Origin: Herbidospora mongoliensis
GTDB taxonomy: Bacteria > Actinomycetota > Actinomycetes > Streptosporangiales > Streptosporangiaceae
Assembly (NCBI RefSeq): GCF_001570545.1
Contig: NZ_BBXD01000017.1
Location: 124,001-188,000 of the forward strand
Length of the DNA: 64,000 bases
Reading direction: 5' to 3'
This document shows positions 35,713 to 45,008 of this stretch, piece after piece. Each line of letters opens with the position of its first letter. The first letter of the stretch is position 1. The notes under the pieces were generated by a model. That model was not told the origin of the DNA, made no database searches, and was given only the letters and a program-made list of their open reading frames with translations. Both the position numbers and the translations under genes were made by a program.

Positions 35713-35722
35713 CATCCGGATG
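35713..35722. promoter_or_regulatory. Palindrome CATCCGGATG upstream of the winged-helix gene
   Basis: A perfect 10-bp palindrome about 20 bases upstream of the GTG at 35692, in the 210-base divergent region shared with the carboxylesterase gene. It is a candidate operator for the winged-helix protein itself. Short palindromes arise by chance, so this is weak. Confidence 0.25.
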
Positions 35723-35902
35723 ATAAGAACATCTGGAATGGCCGGACCTGGTCGGGTGGCCGACCAGGCGGAGCCGTAATGGAAGGAGAAGCCCTTCCAC
35801 CCACGACGGTGCGGCTGGGGTTCGAAGTGGCCCTAATTGGTTTGCCGCCCGATCTCGGGCGCGAGGATCCTCGGCCGAAAGGCACAGAGAGGAAATCACG
35901 AC

Positions 35903-37432
35903 ATGGCCGCCACCGGATCCAACCTGTCATCCGAGTCCCAGCCGGAGGTCCGCACGTCAGCCGGTGTTCTGCGCGGTGGCCGCGAGGCGGGGCGCGCGGT
36001 CTTCCGCGGCGTCCCGTTCGCCGAGCCGCCCGTCGGCGACCTGCGTTTCGCGGCGCCGCAGCCGGTGCGCGGCTGGGACGGGGTGCGGCCCGCCCTCGCC
36101 TACGGCCCGCCGCCGCCGCAGTCGGGTGTGCTCGCGGTGTCCCAGGACGCCGCCGGTGACGACTGGCTCACGCTCAATGTCTGGTCGCCCAACCTCGATC
36201 CGGCGGCGGGGCTGCCGGTGATGGTGTGGATCCCCGGCGGCGGTTACGCCATGGGCCACTCCGGCCTGCCGGAATACGACGGCGGGCACCTGGCCGCGAG
36301 CGGGACCGTGGTCGTGACCCTCAACTACCGGCACGGGATCGAGGGTTTCGGCCAGATCGACGGGGCCCCGGCCAACCGGGGGCTGCTCGACCAGGTCGCG
36401 GCGCTGGAGTGGGTGCGGGACAACATCCGGGCGTTCGGCGGCGATCCCGACAGGGTGACGGTCTTCGGGGAGTCGGCGGGCGGCGGGTCCGTCGCCTCGC
36501 TGCTGGCCATGCCGCGCGCCGCCGGGCTGTTCCGGCGGGCGGTCGCGCAGAGCGTGCCGGGGACGTTCTTCTCCCCCGAACTGGCCGCCGACCTGGCCGC
36601 CGCCTTCGCCGCCGAGCTGGGGGTGGCGCCCACAGCGGCCGGGATGTCGACGATCTCCCCGGACCTGCTGCCCGAAGCGGGCGACGCGGTCTTCGCCAAG
36701 ATGGACCAGTGGCGGGAGCGCTGGGGGCGGATCACCCACCGGCCGATCCCCTACGCCCCGGTCATCGACGGTGACGTGCTGCCGACGACGCCCTGGCAGG
36801 CACTGGCCGGCGGCGCCGCCCGGGACGTGGAGCTTCTCGTCGGCCACACCCGGGACGAGCACCGGCTGTTCAGCCTGATCGACGGCGTGCTCGGCCAGGT
36901 CACGCGCGAGCAGTCCGAGGCCGCGCTGCGGGTGCTCGCCCCGGGGACGGACGGCGCGCGCCGCTACCGGGAGGCGTTCCCGGCCGCGACCGACGAGGAG
37001 TTGTACGAGCTGGTCAACGCCGACTGGCTGTTCCGCATGCCGAGTGTCCAGCTGGCCGACGCGCAGATCGCCGGCGGCGGCCGGGCCCACCTGTACGAAC
37101 TGACCTGGACGGCCCCGGGCATGGGCGGCGCCCTCGGCGCCTGTCACGGGCTGGACGTGCCGCTCGTCTTCGGCAACCTGAGCAGCGGGCAGACCGCCAT
37201 GCTGATCGGCGACCCGCCCTCGCCGGAGGCGGCGGAGCTGTCCGCGCGGATCCGGGGGGCGTGGACGTCGTTCGCCGCGCACGGCGACCCGGGCTGGCCC
37301 GCGTACGACGCCGGCGGCCGCCTCGCCCAGATCTTCGACGCGCCGTCGACGGTCGGCGCCTATCCGGAGGAGACATCGCGGCGGCTGTGGGAGGGTCACG
37401 CCTTCCCGGCGCTGCCGCTGCTCGCGGGCTGA
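35903..37432 (+). CDS. Type B carboxylesterase
   Basis: A 509-residue esterase of the carboxylesterase/para-nitrobenzyl esterase family. The N-terminal pattern is TSAGVLRGGREAGRAVFRGV then PFAEPPVGDLRFAAP; WLTLNVWSPNL and VMVWIPGGGYAMG (oxyanion hole) follow. The nucleophile is Ser191 in TVFGESAGGGSVASLLAMP. The acid is in the VGHTRDEHRLF region and the His is in GACHGLDVPLVFG. There is no signal peptide, so it is cytoplasmic. GAGAGGAAAT precedes ATG 35903; the open frame upstream has no coding character. A strong hairpin follows the stop. The substrate is unknown. Confidence 0.94.
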   Translation: MAATGSNLSSESQPEVRTSAGVLRGGREAGRAVFRGVPFAEPPVGDLRFAAPQPVRGWDGVRPALAYGPPPPQSGVLAVSQDAAGDDWLTLNVWSPNLDPAAGLPVMVWIPGGGYAMGHSGLPEYDGGHLAASGTVVVTLNYRHGIEGFGQIDGAPANRGLLDQVAALEWVRDNIRAFGGDPDRVTVFGESAGGGSVASLLAMPRAAGLFRRAVAQSVPGTFFSPELAADLAAAFAAELGVAPTAAGMSTISPDLLPEAGDAVFAKMDQWRERWGRITHRPIPYAPVIDGDVLPTTPWQALAGGAARDVELLVGHTRDEHRLFSLIDGVLGQVTREQSEAALRVLAPGTDGARRYREAFPAATDEELYELVNADWLFRMPSVQLADAQIAGGGRAHLYELTWTAPGMGGALGACHGLDVPLVFGNLSSGQTAMLIGDPPSPEAAELSARIRGAWTSFAAHGDPGWPAYDAGGRLAQIFDAPSTVGAYPEETSRRLWEGHAFPALPLLAG

Positions 37433-37438
37433 TCTCGT

Positions 37439-37474
37439 CGAAGGGCCGGCGTCATTCACGACGCCGGCCCTTCG
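37439..37474 (+). terminator. Intrinsic terminator-like hairpin after the carboxylesterase gene
   Basis: CGAAGGGCCGGCGTC (37439-37453), loop ATTCAC, GACGCCGGCCCTTCG (37460-37474): a perfect 15-bp stem 7 bases after the stop codon. The downstream tract TGCGTCTGTG is only weakly T-rich, as is usual in actinobacteria. Confidence 0.82.
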
Positions 37475-37738
37475 TGCGTCTGTGGGTGCCGCCCGCCGCA
37501 GAGGAGGATAGTAGGGGGCATGGACGGCTCGGAAAGCATCCCCGCAGGTCGCCGCAGAGGCTTAGACCCGATCGCTCTGCCGGGTCGCGCCGGGGACGAG
37601 CCTCCCGAGCGGCATAAAACGGCTCCTTCACGGGTTGCCTCATAACGAGTGGCTGACCCGGGCGAAGCTCTTTCCGAGACGGTGAATTCGGGTGGATCGG
37701 GCGTGGTGTCGGGGTTAGTCTCCAGGTGGAGGCATGAC

Positions 37739-37780
37739 ATGAACTCGCGATTCGGCTGGCGTCCCCAGCCTGGCAGCTGA
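37739..37780 (+). CDS. Possible 13-residue leader ORF ahead of the TPR gene
   Basis: ATG AAC TCG ... TGA encodes MNSRFGWRPQPGS and has GGAGG spaced 6 bases upstream, one of the best ribosome sites in this region. It stops 114 bases before the TPR gene start. There is no run of a single amino acid that would suggest attenuation, and no terminator between it and the TPR gene. It may be translated, but a function is not shown. Confidence 0.3.
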   Translation: MNSRFGWRPQPGS

Positions 37781-37894
37781 TCCGGCAGACGAGCTCCCAC
37801 CGAAGTCTGACCTGGTCAGTCGCCGCCCACCTGCACGGCAGGGCTCAGCGACCACGTTCACGCAACATCGGCGCCTGACCCCTGGAGGGTTCTC

Positions 37895-39274
37895 ATGCTT
37901 CCGCGTTTGGAGCAGCTCGATCACGCCCATTTCGGGGCCGCGAGCACTCCGCATTCCCCGATGCATTCCCCCATGCCCGACGACGCCGCGATCCGCGCCG
38001 CGCTGACCGTCGACGAGCCGCCCTACCCTTTCGTGCTGGTCTCGGGTCCGGCCGCGTCCCGCCGCCTGTTCGAGGCGATCCGGGCGACCCTGCCGGCCGA
38101 CACCCCGGTGCTGCTGCCCTCCTCCGGGCAGGAGCTGGCGGCCATGGTCGAAGACGGGCTGCCGTTCTCCGACGGCAGGCCCGGCCTGGTCTATCTCGAC
38201 GGTCTCACCTCGGCCGACCTGGCGGCGCTGACGCCCGACGTGCTCGACGAGATCCTCGACGAGGCGATCCTGGCCGCCACGACCACCATGTCCACGGTGG
38301 AGCGGGGGTGTTCCGACGGGCTGCGGGCCGCCTACCAGGTGGCCATGGACGCAGGTGACCTCGACGTCGCTCCGGACGCCGCCATGAGGCTGGCCGAGAT
38401 CCTCTACGAGGCGCTGGAGTTCGACGCGGCCCGCGCCGCCTACCAGACGGCCATCGACTTCGGGCATCCCGACGAGACGCCCAACGCGTATGTGAGCCTG
38501 GGCGTGCTGCTCGGCGACCTGGGCGACGTCGACGGGGAGATCGCGGCCTACCGGCGGGCGATCGACTCCGGGCACGGCGACTACGCGCCGATGGCGGCCT
38601 ACAACCTCGGGATCGTCTACCGCGAGCTGGGGAACGTCGCGGCGGCACGGGAGGCCTACCGGCTGGCCGTCGACTCGGGGCACGTCCGGCACGCGTCGGC
38701 GGCGGGCAACAATCTGGGGTTCCTGCTCGTCGAGCAGGGTGATCACGAGGGCGCGCGGACGGCCTTCCAGGGCGCCATCGACCTGGGCGACCCCGACCGG
38801 TCGGCGATGGCGGCCTACAACCTCGGCGTCCTGCTCGGGGACATGGGCGACGTCCCCGGCGAGATCGCCGCCTATCGGCGCGCGGTCGACGCCGGGCATG
38901 CCGAACACAGCCCGCAGGCGGCCTACAACCTCGGTTACGTGCTCGACGAGCAGGGCGATCACGAGGGGGCGCGGGTGGCCTACCAGGTCGCCATCGACTC
39001 CGGGCATCCCGCCCAGGCGCCGTGGGCCGCTTTCAACCTCGGGGTGATGCTGGGGGAACTGGAGGACAGCGCGGGCGAGGAGGCGGCCTTCCTCTTCGCG
39101 GTCGGCTCCGGGCATCCGCACTTCGCCCCGAAGGCGGCTTATTACCTGGGGATCTGTTACGAGAACCTCGACGACATCGAGGCCGCACGGGCCGCCTACC
39201 AGGTCGCCGCCGACTCAGGCCACGACGTGGCGAGAGAGGCCCGGATGGCTCTGGACGATCTGCCCACCCTGTAG
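37895..39274 (+). CDS. TPR-repeat protein with a degenerate P-loop domain
   Basis: A 459-residue soluble protein. Residues 44-130 resemble the P-loop domain found in front of TPR arrays in actinomycetes: FVLVSGPAASRRLFEAIRAT, PVLLPSSGQELAAMVEDGLP and GLVYLDGL. The Walker A site reads GPAASRR and lacks the Gly-Lys-Ser/Thr needed for nucleotide binding. Residues 135-455 are about nine near-identical repeats of 34-36 residues, such as GEIAAYRRAIDSGHGDYAPM followed by AAYNLGIVYRELGNV. Pairs alternate between a GEIAAYRRA and an EGARxAYQxA form. It is likely a protein-binding scaffold. CTGGAGGG lies 7 bases before the ATG. Confidence 0.85.
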   Translation: MLPRLEQLDHAHFGAASTPHSPMHSPMPDDAAIRAALTVDEPPYPFVLVSGPAASRRLFEAIRATLPADTPVLLPSSGQELAAMVEDGLPFSDGRPGLVYLDGLTSADLAALTPDVLDEILDEAILAATTTMSTVERGCSDGLRAAYQVAMDAGDLDVAPDAAMRLAEILYEALEFDAARAAYQTAIDFGHPDETPNAYVSLGVLLGDLGDVDGEIAAYRRAIDSGHGDYAPMAAYNLGIVYRELGNVAAAREAYRLAVDSGHVRHASAAGNNLGFLLVEQGDHEGARTAFQGAIDLGDPDRSAMAAYNLGVLLGDMGDVPGEIAAYRRAVDAGHAEHSPQAAYNLGYVLDEQGDHEGARVAYQVAIDSGHPAQAPWAAFNLGVMLGELEDSAGEEAAFLFAVGSGHPHFAPKAAYYLGICYENLDDIEAARAAYQVAADSGHDVAREARMALDDLPTL

Positions 39275-39317
39275 TCGGGTGGCCGGCCACTCCGAAGGCG
39301 TAACGGAAGAAGAGCCT

Positions 39318-40444
39318 TTAGATCTTGAGCTCCCGCAGGGCGGCGGCGAGGCGGTCGACGTCGGCGGCCGAGGTGAACAGGGCCGGGGTGACGCGGACGC
39401 AGTCGCCCTTCGCGAGGCCGCCGCGGCGGACCGTGAAGATGCGGTGGCGGTTGTAGAGATGGTCGACGATCGCGGTGTTGTCGGCCTCGCTCGTGCGGCC
39501 GGTGAGGCGGAACGCGGTCATTCCGCCATACATGGACGGGTCTTCCGGGGTGAGGATCTCGATCGGCAGATCGCTGACCTGGTGGACCCAGCGGTCGCGC
39601 AGGTGGCGGAGGCGGGCCTCCTTGACGTCCGCGCCCAGGGTCTCGTGGAAGTCGAGGGCGGCGCCGACGCTGAGGATCGGCGCGACGTCCATGGTGCCCG
39701 AGTGGACGCGGGAGCGGATGTCGGCCCGCTGCGACTCGTCGCCGAAGACGGGGTCGATGTCCGGCAGGCGACCTTCGCGGATGTACAGGAAGCCGCTCCC
39801 GAGGGGTGCGCCCATCCATTTGTGCAGGGAGAACACGCCGAAGTCGGCGTCGAGGGCGGGCAGGGTGAAGTCGAGGTGGCCCCAGGAGTGGGCGGCGTCG
39901 ACGATCACGTCGACGCCCTTCTCGCGGGCCATCGCGACGATCTCCCGCACCGGGACGACCAGGCCGGTGAGGTTGTTCAGGTGGCTCAGCAGGAGGAGCT
40001 TGAGTCGCGGCGTCTTCGACAGGGCCGCGGCGTAGGTGTCCAGCACGGCCTGGCGGGTGGCCGGCTCGGGGATCACCAGGCGTTCGACGCGGGCGCCGTG
40101 CCTGGCGGCGAGCCATTTCAGGGCCGACTGGCCGCTGTGGAAGTCGAGGTCGGCGAACATGACGGCGTCGCCGGGGGTCAGACCCCGGTAGCCGGTGATC
40201 AGGTTCTGCAGGGCCTCGGTGCCGCCCCGGGTGAAGGCGATCTCCTCTTTCGTCACGCCGAGGAGCCGTTCTCCAGGTTCACGAAGTCGGGGCTGACGCG
40301 GAACCGGCTCGCGACGGTTCGCCAGAAGGGCTCGTCGTGAGCGATCTGGACGGGGGTTCCCGCCGGTCGCGCGAGGGCCGTGGCGGGACCGGCCATGAGC
40401 GACAGCGGCAGGCCGGTGAGCATCGCGCGGCGTGACAGGGCCAC
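39318..40444 (-). pseudogene. Class V aminotransferase gene broken by an internal deletion and frameshift
   Basis: The N-terminal piece (40444-40253) starts at GTG with AAGGAGGGG upstream. It has a Tat-like signal ([16 protein letters not shown]), then FWRTVASRFRVSPDFVNLEN and stops after GSSA. The C-terminal piece (40256-39318) starts VTKEEIAFTRGGTEALQNLI and runs through the PLP lysine in GVFSLHKWMGAPLGSGF to the end. In intact relatives the two are one protein with about 50-60 residues between NLENG and LGVTKEEIAF; these are missing and the frame has shifted. The two pieces overlap as GTGA, so both could still be translated. Relatives are secreted isopenicillin-N-epimerase-like enzymes. 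Confidence 0.8.
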
Positions 40445-40550
40445 TGCCCCTCCTTCTCCGATACGAGGGGGCGATCGATTATCCGCCGGTCGCGACACCC
40501 GCGCCCGCCATCCGGAGCGGCGTGTCGTCGGCCTGTTACGTTGGGTGACC

Positions 40551-41032
40551 ATGGCTTCTCACCTGGTGGGCGGCACCCCGGTGTGCCTGATCGGCGATCC
40601 GTTCGGCCCTTTCTGGGCGAAGCTCGAGGGCGTGAACCCCGGCGGGCTCAAGGATCGGGCCGCTCTCCACATCGTCGAGCGCGCGAGGGCGCGGGGTGAG
40701 CTCAGGCCCGGTTCGATGATCGTGGAGTCGACGTCGGGGACGTTCGGGCTGGGGCCGGCCCTGGCGGGGATCGTCCACGGGCATCCGGTGACCGTGGTGA
40801 CCGATCCCGGCATGGAGCCCCTCGTCCACCGGTTGCTGGCCGCTTACACGTGGTCGCGTCGTGGCTGGCCAGGACGATGCCGCCGGACACCCGCATCGTC
40901 GCGATATTTCCTGACGGGCCCGCCCGGTATCACGCGACGATCTTCGACGACGCGTACTGCGCGGAGCACGGGCTGCTCGACCGGCCACCCGCCGACGAGG
41001 TCACCCGGTGGACGCGGATGGTGATCCGGTGA
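40551..41032 (+). pseudogene. Cysteine synthase-like PLP enzyme with a large internal deletion
   Basis: From ATG 40551 the frame reads [39 protein letters not shown] (the PLP lysine block) and [19 protein letters not shown], to [12 protein letters not shown], then turns into nonsense. From about 40855, in another frame, it resumes with [59 protein letters not shown] and the stop at 41032. Intact relatives are about 350 residues, so some 180 residues in the middle are gone. It is divergent from the broken aminotransferase gene. Its stop overlaps the GTG of the MFS transporter, with which such enzymes are often paired. Confidence 0.82.
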
Positions 41033-42189
41033 GGTGGGTTTCGTTCGACCGGTCGGTGCGCTTGCTGATGGTCAACCAGTTCACCATGAACGTCGCGTTC
41101 TACATGCTGATGCCGTATCTGGCGGGGCACCTGTCCGACGGGCTGGGTATGGCGGGGTGGACCGTCGGGCTGGTTCTCGGCGTGCGGAACCTCAGCCAGC
41201 AGGGGCTGTTCCTGCTGGGCGGGACGCTCGCCGACCGGCTGGGCTATCGGCCGGTCATCATCGCCGGGTGTCTGCTGCGGACGCTGGGGTTCGCGCTGCT
41301 GGGGTTCGCCGACACGTTGCCGGTGCTCCTGGCGGCTTCGGTGATGACCGGGTTCGCGGGGGCGCTGTTCAATCCGGCCGTACGCGCGTATCTCGCAGTT
41401 GACGCCGGAGATCGGCGGGTGGAGGCCTTCGCTCTGTTCAACGTGTTCTACCAGGCCGGGATCCTGCTGGGGCCGCTGATCGGGCTGGCGTTGATGGCGG
41501 TGGACTTCCGGCTGGTCTGCGCGGTGGCCGCCGGGGTGTTCGCGCTGCTGACGCTGCTTCAGGTGTTCGCGCTGCCCGCCTGCGCGGGGGCCGGGAGATC
41601 GGAGGCGGGGGTGCTGGCCGACTGGCGGACCGTGCTGAGGAACCGGCCGTTCGTGCTGTTCGCCTGCGCGATGGCCGGGTCCTACGTGATGTCGTTCCAG
41701 GTGTACCTGGCATTGCCGCTGACGCTCGGTTCCTCCGGTGGGGTGACCCTGCTGTTCGTGGTGTCGGGCGGGGTGGCGGTCCTCGGCCAGTCGCGGATCA
41801 CCCGGTGGGCGCGGAGCCGGTGGACGCCGGGGCAGGCCATGACCTGGGGGCTGGCGGTGATGGGGGCGGCGTTCCTGCCCCTGACGGTGACCACGTCGAT
41901 CGGGGCGGTGCTGCTGTGCGCGGCGCTGCTGGGGGTGGGGACGGCGCTGGCGTATCCGTTCGAGATGGACACGGTCGTGGCGCTGTCGGGCGGGCGGCTG
42001 GTGGCCACGCACTACGGGCTCTACCAGTCGATCGCGGGAGTCGGGATCACGCTGGGCAACCTCGCCGTCGGGGCGTTGCAGGACCGCGGTGTCGTGTGGG
42101 TGGCGCTGGCCTGCGTGGGGACGGCCGCGGCGGCGGGCGTCGCGGGACTGAACAGACCTGCGACAACTAAGCTCCAGCCCCATGGCTGA
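41029..42189 (+). CDS. MFS transporter
   Basis: A 386-residue carrier with twelve predicted helices. The first cytoplasmic loop has [17 protein letters not shown], the MFS motif A pattern (G-x-x-x-D-R-x-G-R/Y-R). Other helices include [40 protein letters not shown] and [18 protein letters not shown]. It belongs to the drug/metabolite efflux type. The GTG start at 41029 overlaps the stop of the broken cysteine synthase-like gene (GTGA), which suggests the two once formed one unit. It overlaps the next gene by 8 bases. The substrate is unknown. Confidence 0.92.
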   Translation: MRWVSFDRSVRLLMVNQFTMNVAFYMLMPYLAGHLSDGLGMAGWTVGLVLGVRNLSQQGLFLLGGTLADRLGYRPVIIAGCLLRTLGFALLGFADTLPVLLAASVMTGFAGALFNPAVRAYLAVDAGDRRVEAFALFNVFYQAGILLGPLIGLALMAVDFRLVCAVAAGVFALLTLLQVFALPACAGAGRSEAGVLADWRTVLRNRPFVLFACAMAGSYVMSFQVYLALPLTLGSSGGVTLLFVVSGGVAVLGQSRITRWARSRWTPGQAMTWGLAVMGAAFLPLTVTTSIGAVLLCAALLGVGTALAYPFEMDTVVALSGGRLVATHYGLYQSIAGVGITLGNLAVGALQDRGVVWVALACVGTAAAAGVAGLNRPATTKLQPHG

Positions 42190-43003
42190 CGGATGGGAAT
42201 GGGACGACACCCTCTTCAAAGGCACCGCCGCCCACTACACACGCGGCCGGATCCCCTACGCCCCGGCCTTCGCCGAGACCCTGGCGACGGCCCTCGATCT
42301 GGACGGCCGCAGTCGCCTGCTCGACGTCGGGTGCGGCCCCGGCATCGTGACGCTGGCCATGGCCCCGTTCGTCGGGGAGGCGATCGGCATGGACCCCGAC
42401 CTCGACATGCTGGCGGAGGCCGGGCGGCAGGCCGGACGCCGGGGGGTGACCAACGTCCGCTGGGAGGCGAGCCGGGCCGAAGACCTGCCCGGCGACCTGG
42501 GCGCGTTCCGGGCCGTGGTCTTCGCGCAGTCGTTCCACTGGACCGACCGCGACCTCGTCGCCGCGGCCGTGCGGCGGATGCTGACGCCCGGGGGCGCGTT
42601 CGTGCAGATCGGCAACCTGCCCTCGCCCGCCGTCGCCCCGTATGAGGAGATCGGTGAGCTGGTGCGGCGCTACCTCGGCCCGGTGCGCCGTGCCGGGCAG
42701 GGCAGGCTCGTCAACGGCACGCCGGGCCGCGAGGATCTCGTCCTGGCGCGAGCCGGGTTCGCGGACGTCGAACGCCATGTCGTCCCGGCCGGAGAGGTGG
42801 TCGCACGCACCGCGGACGACCTCGTGGCGTGGGCGTTCTCGCGGTCCGACTCCGCGCCGCACCTGTTCGGCGACCGGCTCGCCGACTTCGAGCAAGACCT
42901 GCGCGCACTGCTGCGGGGCCGCGTCTTCGCCGAACGCCTTCCGGCGACCGAGATCAGGATCTGGCGCCCGGATATCCGTTGGTCAGGTGATCGACCGATC
43001 TGA
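42182..43003 (+). CDS. Class I SAM-dependent methyltransferase
   Basis: A 273-residue soluble methyltransferase. The SAM-binding motif I is LLDVGCGPGIVTLAMAP, motif II AIGMDPDLDMLAEA, and the post motifs include EDLPGDLGAFRAVVFAQSFH and MLTPGGAFVQIGN. FAQSFHWTDRD is the pattern of UbiE/Coq5-like and small-molecule methyltransferases (Methyltransf_11 type). The start overlaps the MFS stop region by 8 bases, so the two are co-translated. The substrate cannot be read. Confidence 0.92.
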   Translation: MADGWEWDDTLFKGTAAHYTRGRIPYAPAFAETLATALDLDGRSRLLDVGCGPGIVTLAMAPFVGEAIGMDPDLDMLAEAGRQAGRRGVTNVRWEASRAEDLPGDLGAFRAVVFAQSFHWTDRDLVAAAVRRMLTPGGAFVQIGNLPSPAVAPYEEIGELVRRYLGPVRRAGQGRLVNGTPGREDLVLARAGFADVERHVVPAGEVVARTADDLVAWAFSRSDSAPHLFGDRLADFEQDLRALLRGRVFAERLPATEIRIWRPDIRWSGDRPI

Positions 43004-43041
43004 TTGGATGATTACACAATTACAGTGAAAGGTCTCCTGAC

Positions 43042-44205
43042 ATGCGGCTTCCCACGTGGTTCGCCGAACCGGCCGAGCGGAACACCCCCGAGCCCGAATT
43101 ACGGGTCTCCACCCTTGAGCTCTTCTTCGACCTGGTCTTCGTCTTCACCATCACCCAGTTGACCCACGTCCTGGTCGCCGGCCTGGAGCCACCGTCACCC
43201 GGGCACCGGGCCGTCACCATCGGCGAGAGCGCCCTGCAGGTGGTGCTGGTGTTCGGGGTGATGTGGTGGATGTACTCCGGTTACGTCTGGCTGCTGAACT
43301 CGGTGCCCCCGGTACGTCCGGCGCGGCGGATCCTCGTGCTGCTGGGCATGACCGGGTTCCTGCTCATGGCGCTCGCGATCCCCACCACGTTCAACGGCGG
43401 CGGACCGGCCTTCGCGATCGGATATCTGCTGCTCATCGTGGTCCACGGCGCGCTCTACCTCCAGGCGACCAGGGCCATCGTGCGGGTGATCCCGTTCAAC
43501 CTCGCGGCCACCGCGCTCATCGGCGTGGCGTCCTTCGTGGCGGCGCCGTACACCTACCTGCTGTGGGCGGCGGCGCTGATCCTGCTCTGGGGCAGCCCCT
43601 ATTTCATCGGCCAGAAGGGCTTCACCCTCCGCGCCCCTCACGTGGTCGAACGGCACGGTCTGCTGGTGATCGTCGTCCTCGGCGAGTCGATGCTCGCGAT
43701 CGGCATCGGCGCCGCCGACCTGCACGTCGACCTGGGCCTCGGCATCGCGGGCGCACTCGGCCTGTGCCTGGCGGCCTGCCTGTGGTGGACCTACTTCGGC
43801 GACGGCGACGAGGTCGCGGCCGAACACGCCCTGGCGGCGGCCGAACCCGTCCCGCGCACGCGCATGATCCTCGGCGCCTACTTCTACGGCCACATCCCGA
43901 TCCTGCTGGGCGTCGTCGCCGTGTCCGGCGGCATCAAGAAGGTCATCGGCCATCCCCTCGACCCGCTCAAGCCCGCAGCGGCGATCATGCTCTCGGCCGG
44001 GGTGGCCCTCTACCTGGCCGGCGACTTCTGGTTCCGCCGCGTGCTCGGATTACCCCAGGCCCGCATCAGAGGGCTCGCGGCGATCGCCGCACTCGTGGCG
44101 GCGGCGGTGGGACTGTGGTCGGCGATGGCGCAACTCGCGGTTCTGGTAGTGATCCTGGTCGTCATGCTCGCCATCGAACACCGGCGCTCATGGGCCATCG
44201 GCTGA
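43042..44205 (+). CDS. Low temperature requirement protein A (LtrA) family membrane protein
   Basis: A 387-residue protein with about ten helices. The N-terminal block VSTLELFFDLVFVFTITQLT is diagnostic of the LtrA family. Later blocks are GVMWWMYSGYVWLLNSVPP, PHVVERHGLLVIVVLGESML (also typical), LAACLWWTYFGDGDE and YFYGHIPILLGVVAVSGGIK. LtrA was named for cold growth in Listeria; the biochemical role is unknown. It lies 38 bases after the methyltransferase gene. AAAGGTCTCCTGAC precedes the ATG. Confidence 0.93.
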   Translation: MRLPTWFAEPAERNTPEPELRVSTLELFFDLVFVFTITQLTHVLVAGLEPPSPGHRAVTIGESALQVVLVFGVMWWMYSGYVWLLNSVPPVRPARRILVLLGMTGFLLMALAIPTTFNGGGPAFAIGYLLLIVVHGALYLQATRAIVRVIPFNLAATALIGVASFVAAPYTYLLWAAALILLWGSPYFIGQKGFTLRAPHVVERHGLLVIVVLGESMLAIGIGAADLHVDLGLGIAGALGLCLAACLWWTYFGDGDEVAAEHALAAAEPVPRTRMILGAYFYGHIPILLGVVAVSGGIKKVIGHPLDPLKPAAAIMLSAGVALYLAGDFWFRRVLGLPQARIRGLAAIAALVAAAVGLWSAMAQLAVLVVILVVMLAIEHRRSWAIG

Positions 44206-44312
44206 GCTCTCGAACTTTTCTTCCGTTACGGCTCCGCCCACCCCGGCACCGCCCGCCGCTCTGAGTGCCGACCCGCCATCCGGCGCTCCTCACCCGCTCA
44301 ATCCCCGCGCCG

Positions 44313-45008
44313 TCACGAACCAGGTCCGGCGGCCACCGTGTTCTTCAGCCTTCCGACGAGAACTCTCAGCGGATCCCCGTCGGCGGTCTGCGCGACGGAA
44401 CTCCAGCCAGGTCCCCGGAGGTCCTCTATTCCGCCGACGAGTCTGCGCTCGCCTCCCTCGACGGTCTCCAGCAGGAAGCCCTGGGGGTAGACCGCGAACA
44501 GATGTGCGCCGACCGGGCTCGGCTCGACATGGCCGCCATCGGCCGTTCCGGACGCCGGACCCGGTGGAGTGTTGAGGAAGAGAAGCGCCCGGGTCCCCCG
44601 CGGAATGGCTTTGGCGAAGTCGTCGAGCGACCGGCACGGACGGAGGCCCGGATCGCACAGACCGCCTTGCGGCAGTTCGACATAGGCGTATCCATCGGCC
44701 AGCTTCGGGTTGTCGTCGGCCCCCTTGACCGGATCGGTCACCCGGAATCTCATCACCACGTTGTACAGGGTGTCGTCGGGGACCGCGCCGACGACAGTAC
44801 GGCCTTGTTCGAAGCCTTCCACCTCACCCGCTACGACGACCTCCGACAAAGGATCGGATGCCAGTTCTTCGGGGGATGCGAAAACGACGAAGTTACTGGC
44901 GACTCCGCGTAACACCGAAGTGTCCACAGGTTCTGTACTCGGCGCGCACGCCGCGATCAGAAAAGTGGCGGTCGCGAATGCCAGGAAGCGGGATCCCACG
45001 GAAATCAC
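44313..45008 (-). CDS. Lipoprotein of unknown function
   Basis: A 231-residue protein with a short signal ending in the lipobox LIAAC (SRFLAFATATFLIAACAPS), so it should be lipid-anchored outside the membrane. The mature part has beta-strand character (NFVVFASPEELASDPLSEVV, TLYNVVMRFRVTDPVKGADD, YAYVELPQGGLCDPGLRPCR, AHLFAVYPQGFLLETVEGG) and two cysteines close together. I do not recognise a family. The GTG start overlaps the stop of the STAS-domain gene (GTGA), so the two are translated together. This links a surface lipoprotein to a signalling domain. Confidence 0.7.
   Translation of the reverse strand: MISVGSRFLAFATATFLIAACAPSTEPVDTSVLRGVASNFVVFASPEELASDPLSEVVVAGEVEGFEQGRTVVGAVPDDTLYNVVMRFRVTDPVKGADDNPKLADGYAYVELPQGGLCDPGLRPCRSLDDFAKAIPRGTRALLFLNTPPGPASGTADGGHVEPSPVGAHLFAVYPQGFLLETVEGGERRLVGGIEDLRGPGWSSVAQTADGDPLRVLVGRLKNTVAAGPGS

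Larger units (their letters stand above)
37433..37894. other. 462-base intergenic region: terminator and possible leader ORF
   Basis: No convincing full gene. It opens with a strong terminator (37439-37474). A 41-residue frame at 37520-37645 (MDGSESIPAGRRRG..., TTA codon, mixed third positions) has AGGAGG 13 bases upstream but does not look coding. A 13-residue frame, MNSRFGWRPQPGS, at 37739-37780 has GTGGAGG 6 bases before its ATG and may be a leader peptide for the TPR gene that starts at 37895. The rest shows no feature I can name. Confidence 0.5.

Noticed and set aside
37520-37645. A 41-residue plus frame with AGGAGG upstream.
   Set aside because: Ribosome site spacing is long, third positions are mixed, and a TTA codon is present; not convincing as a gene.
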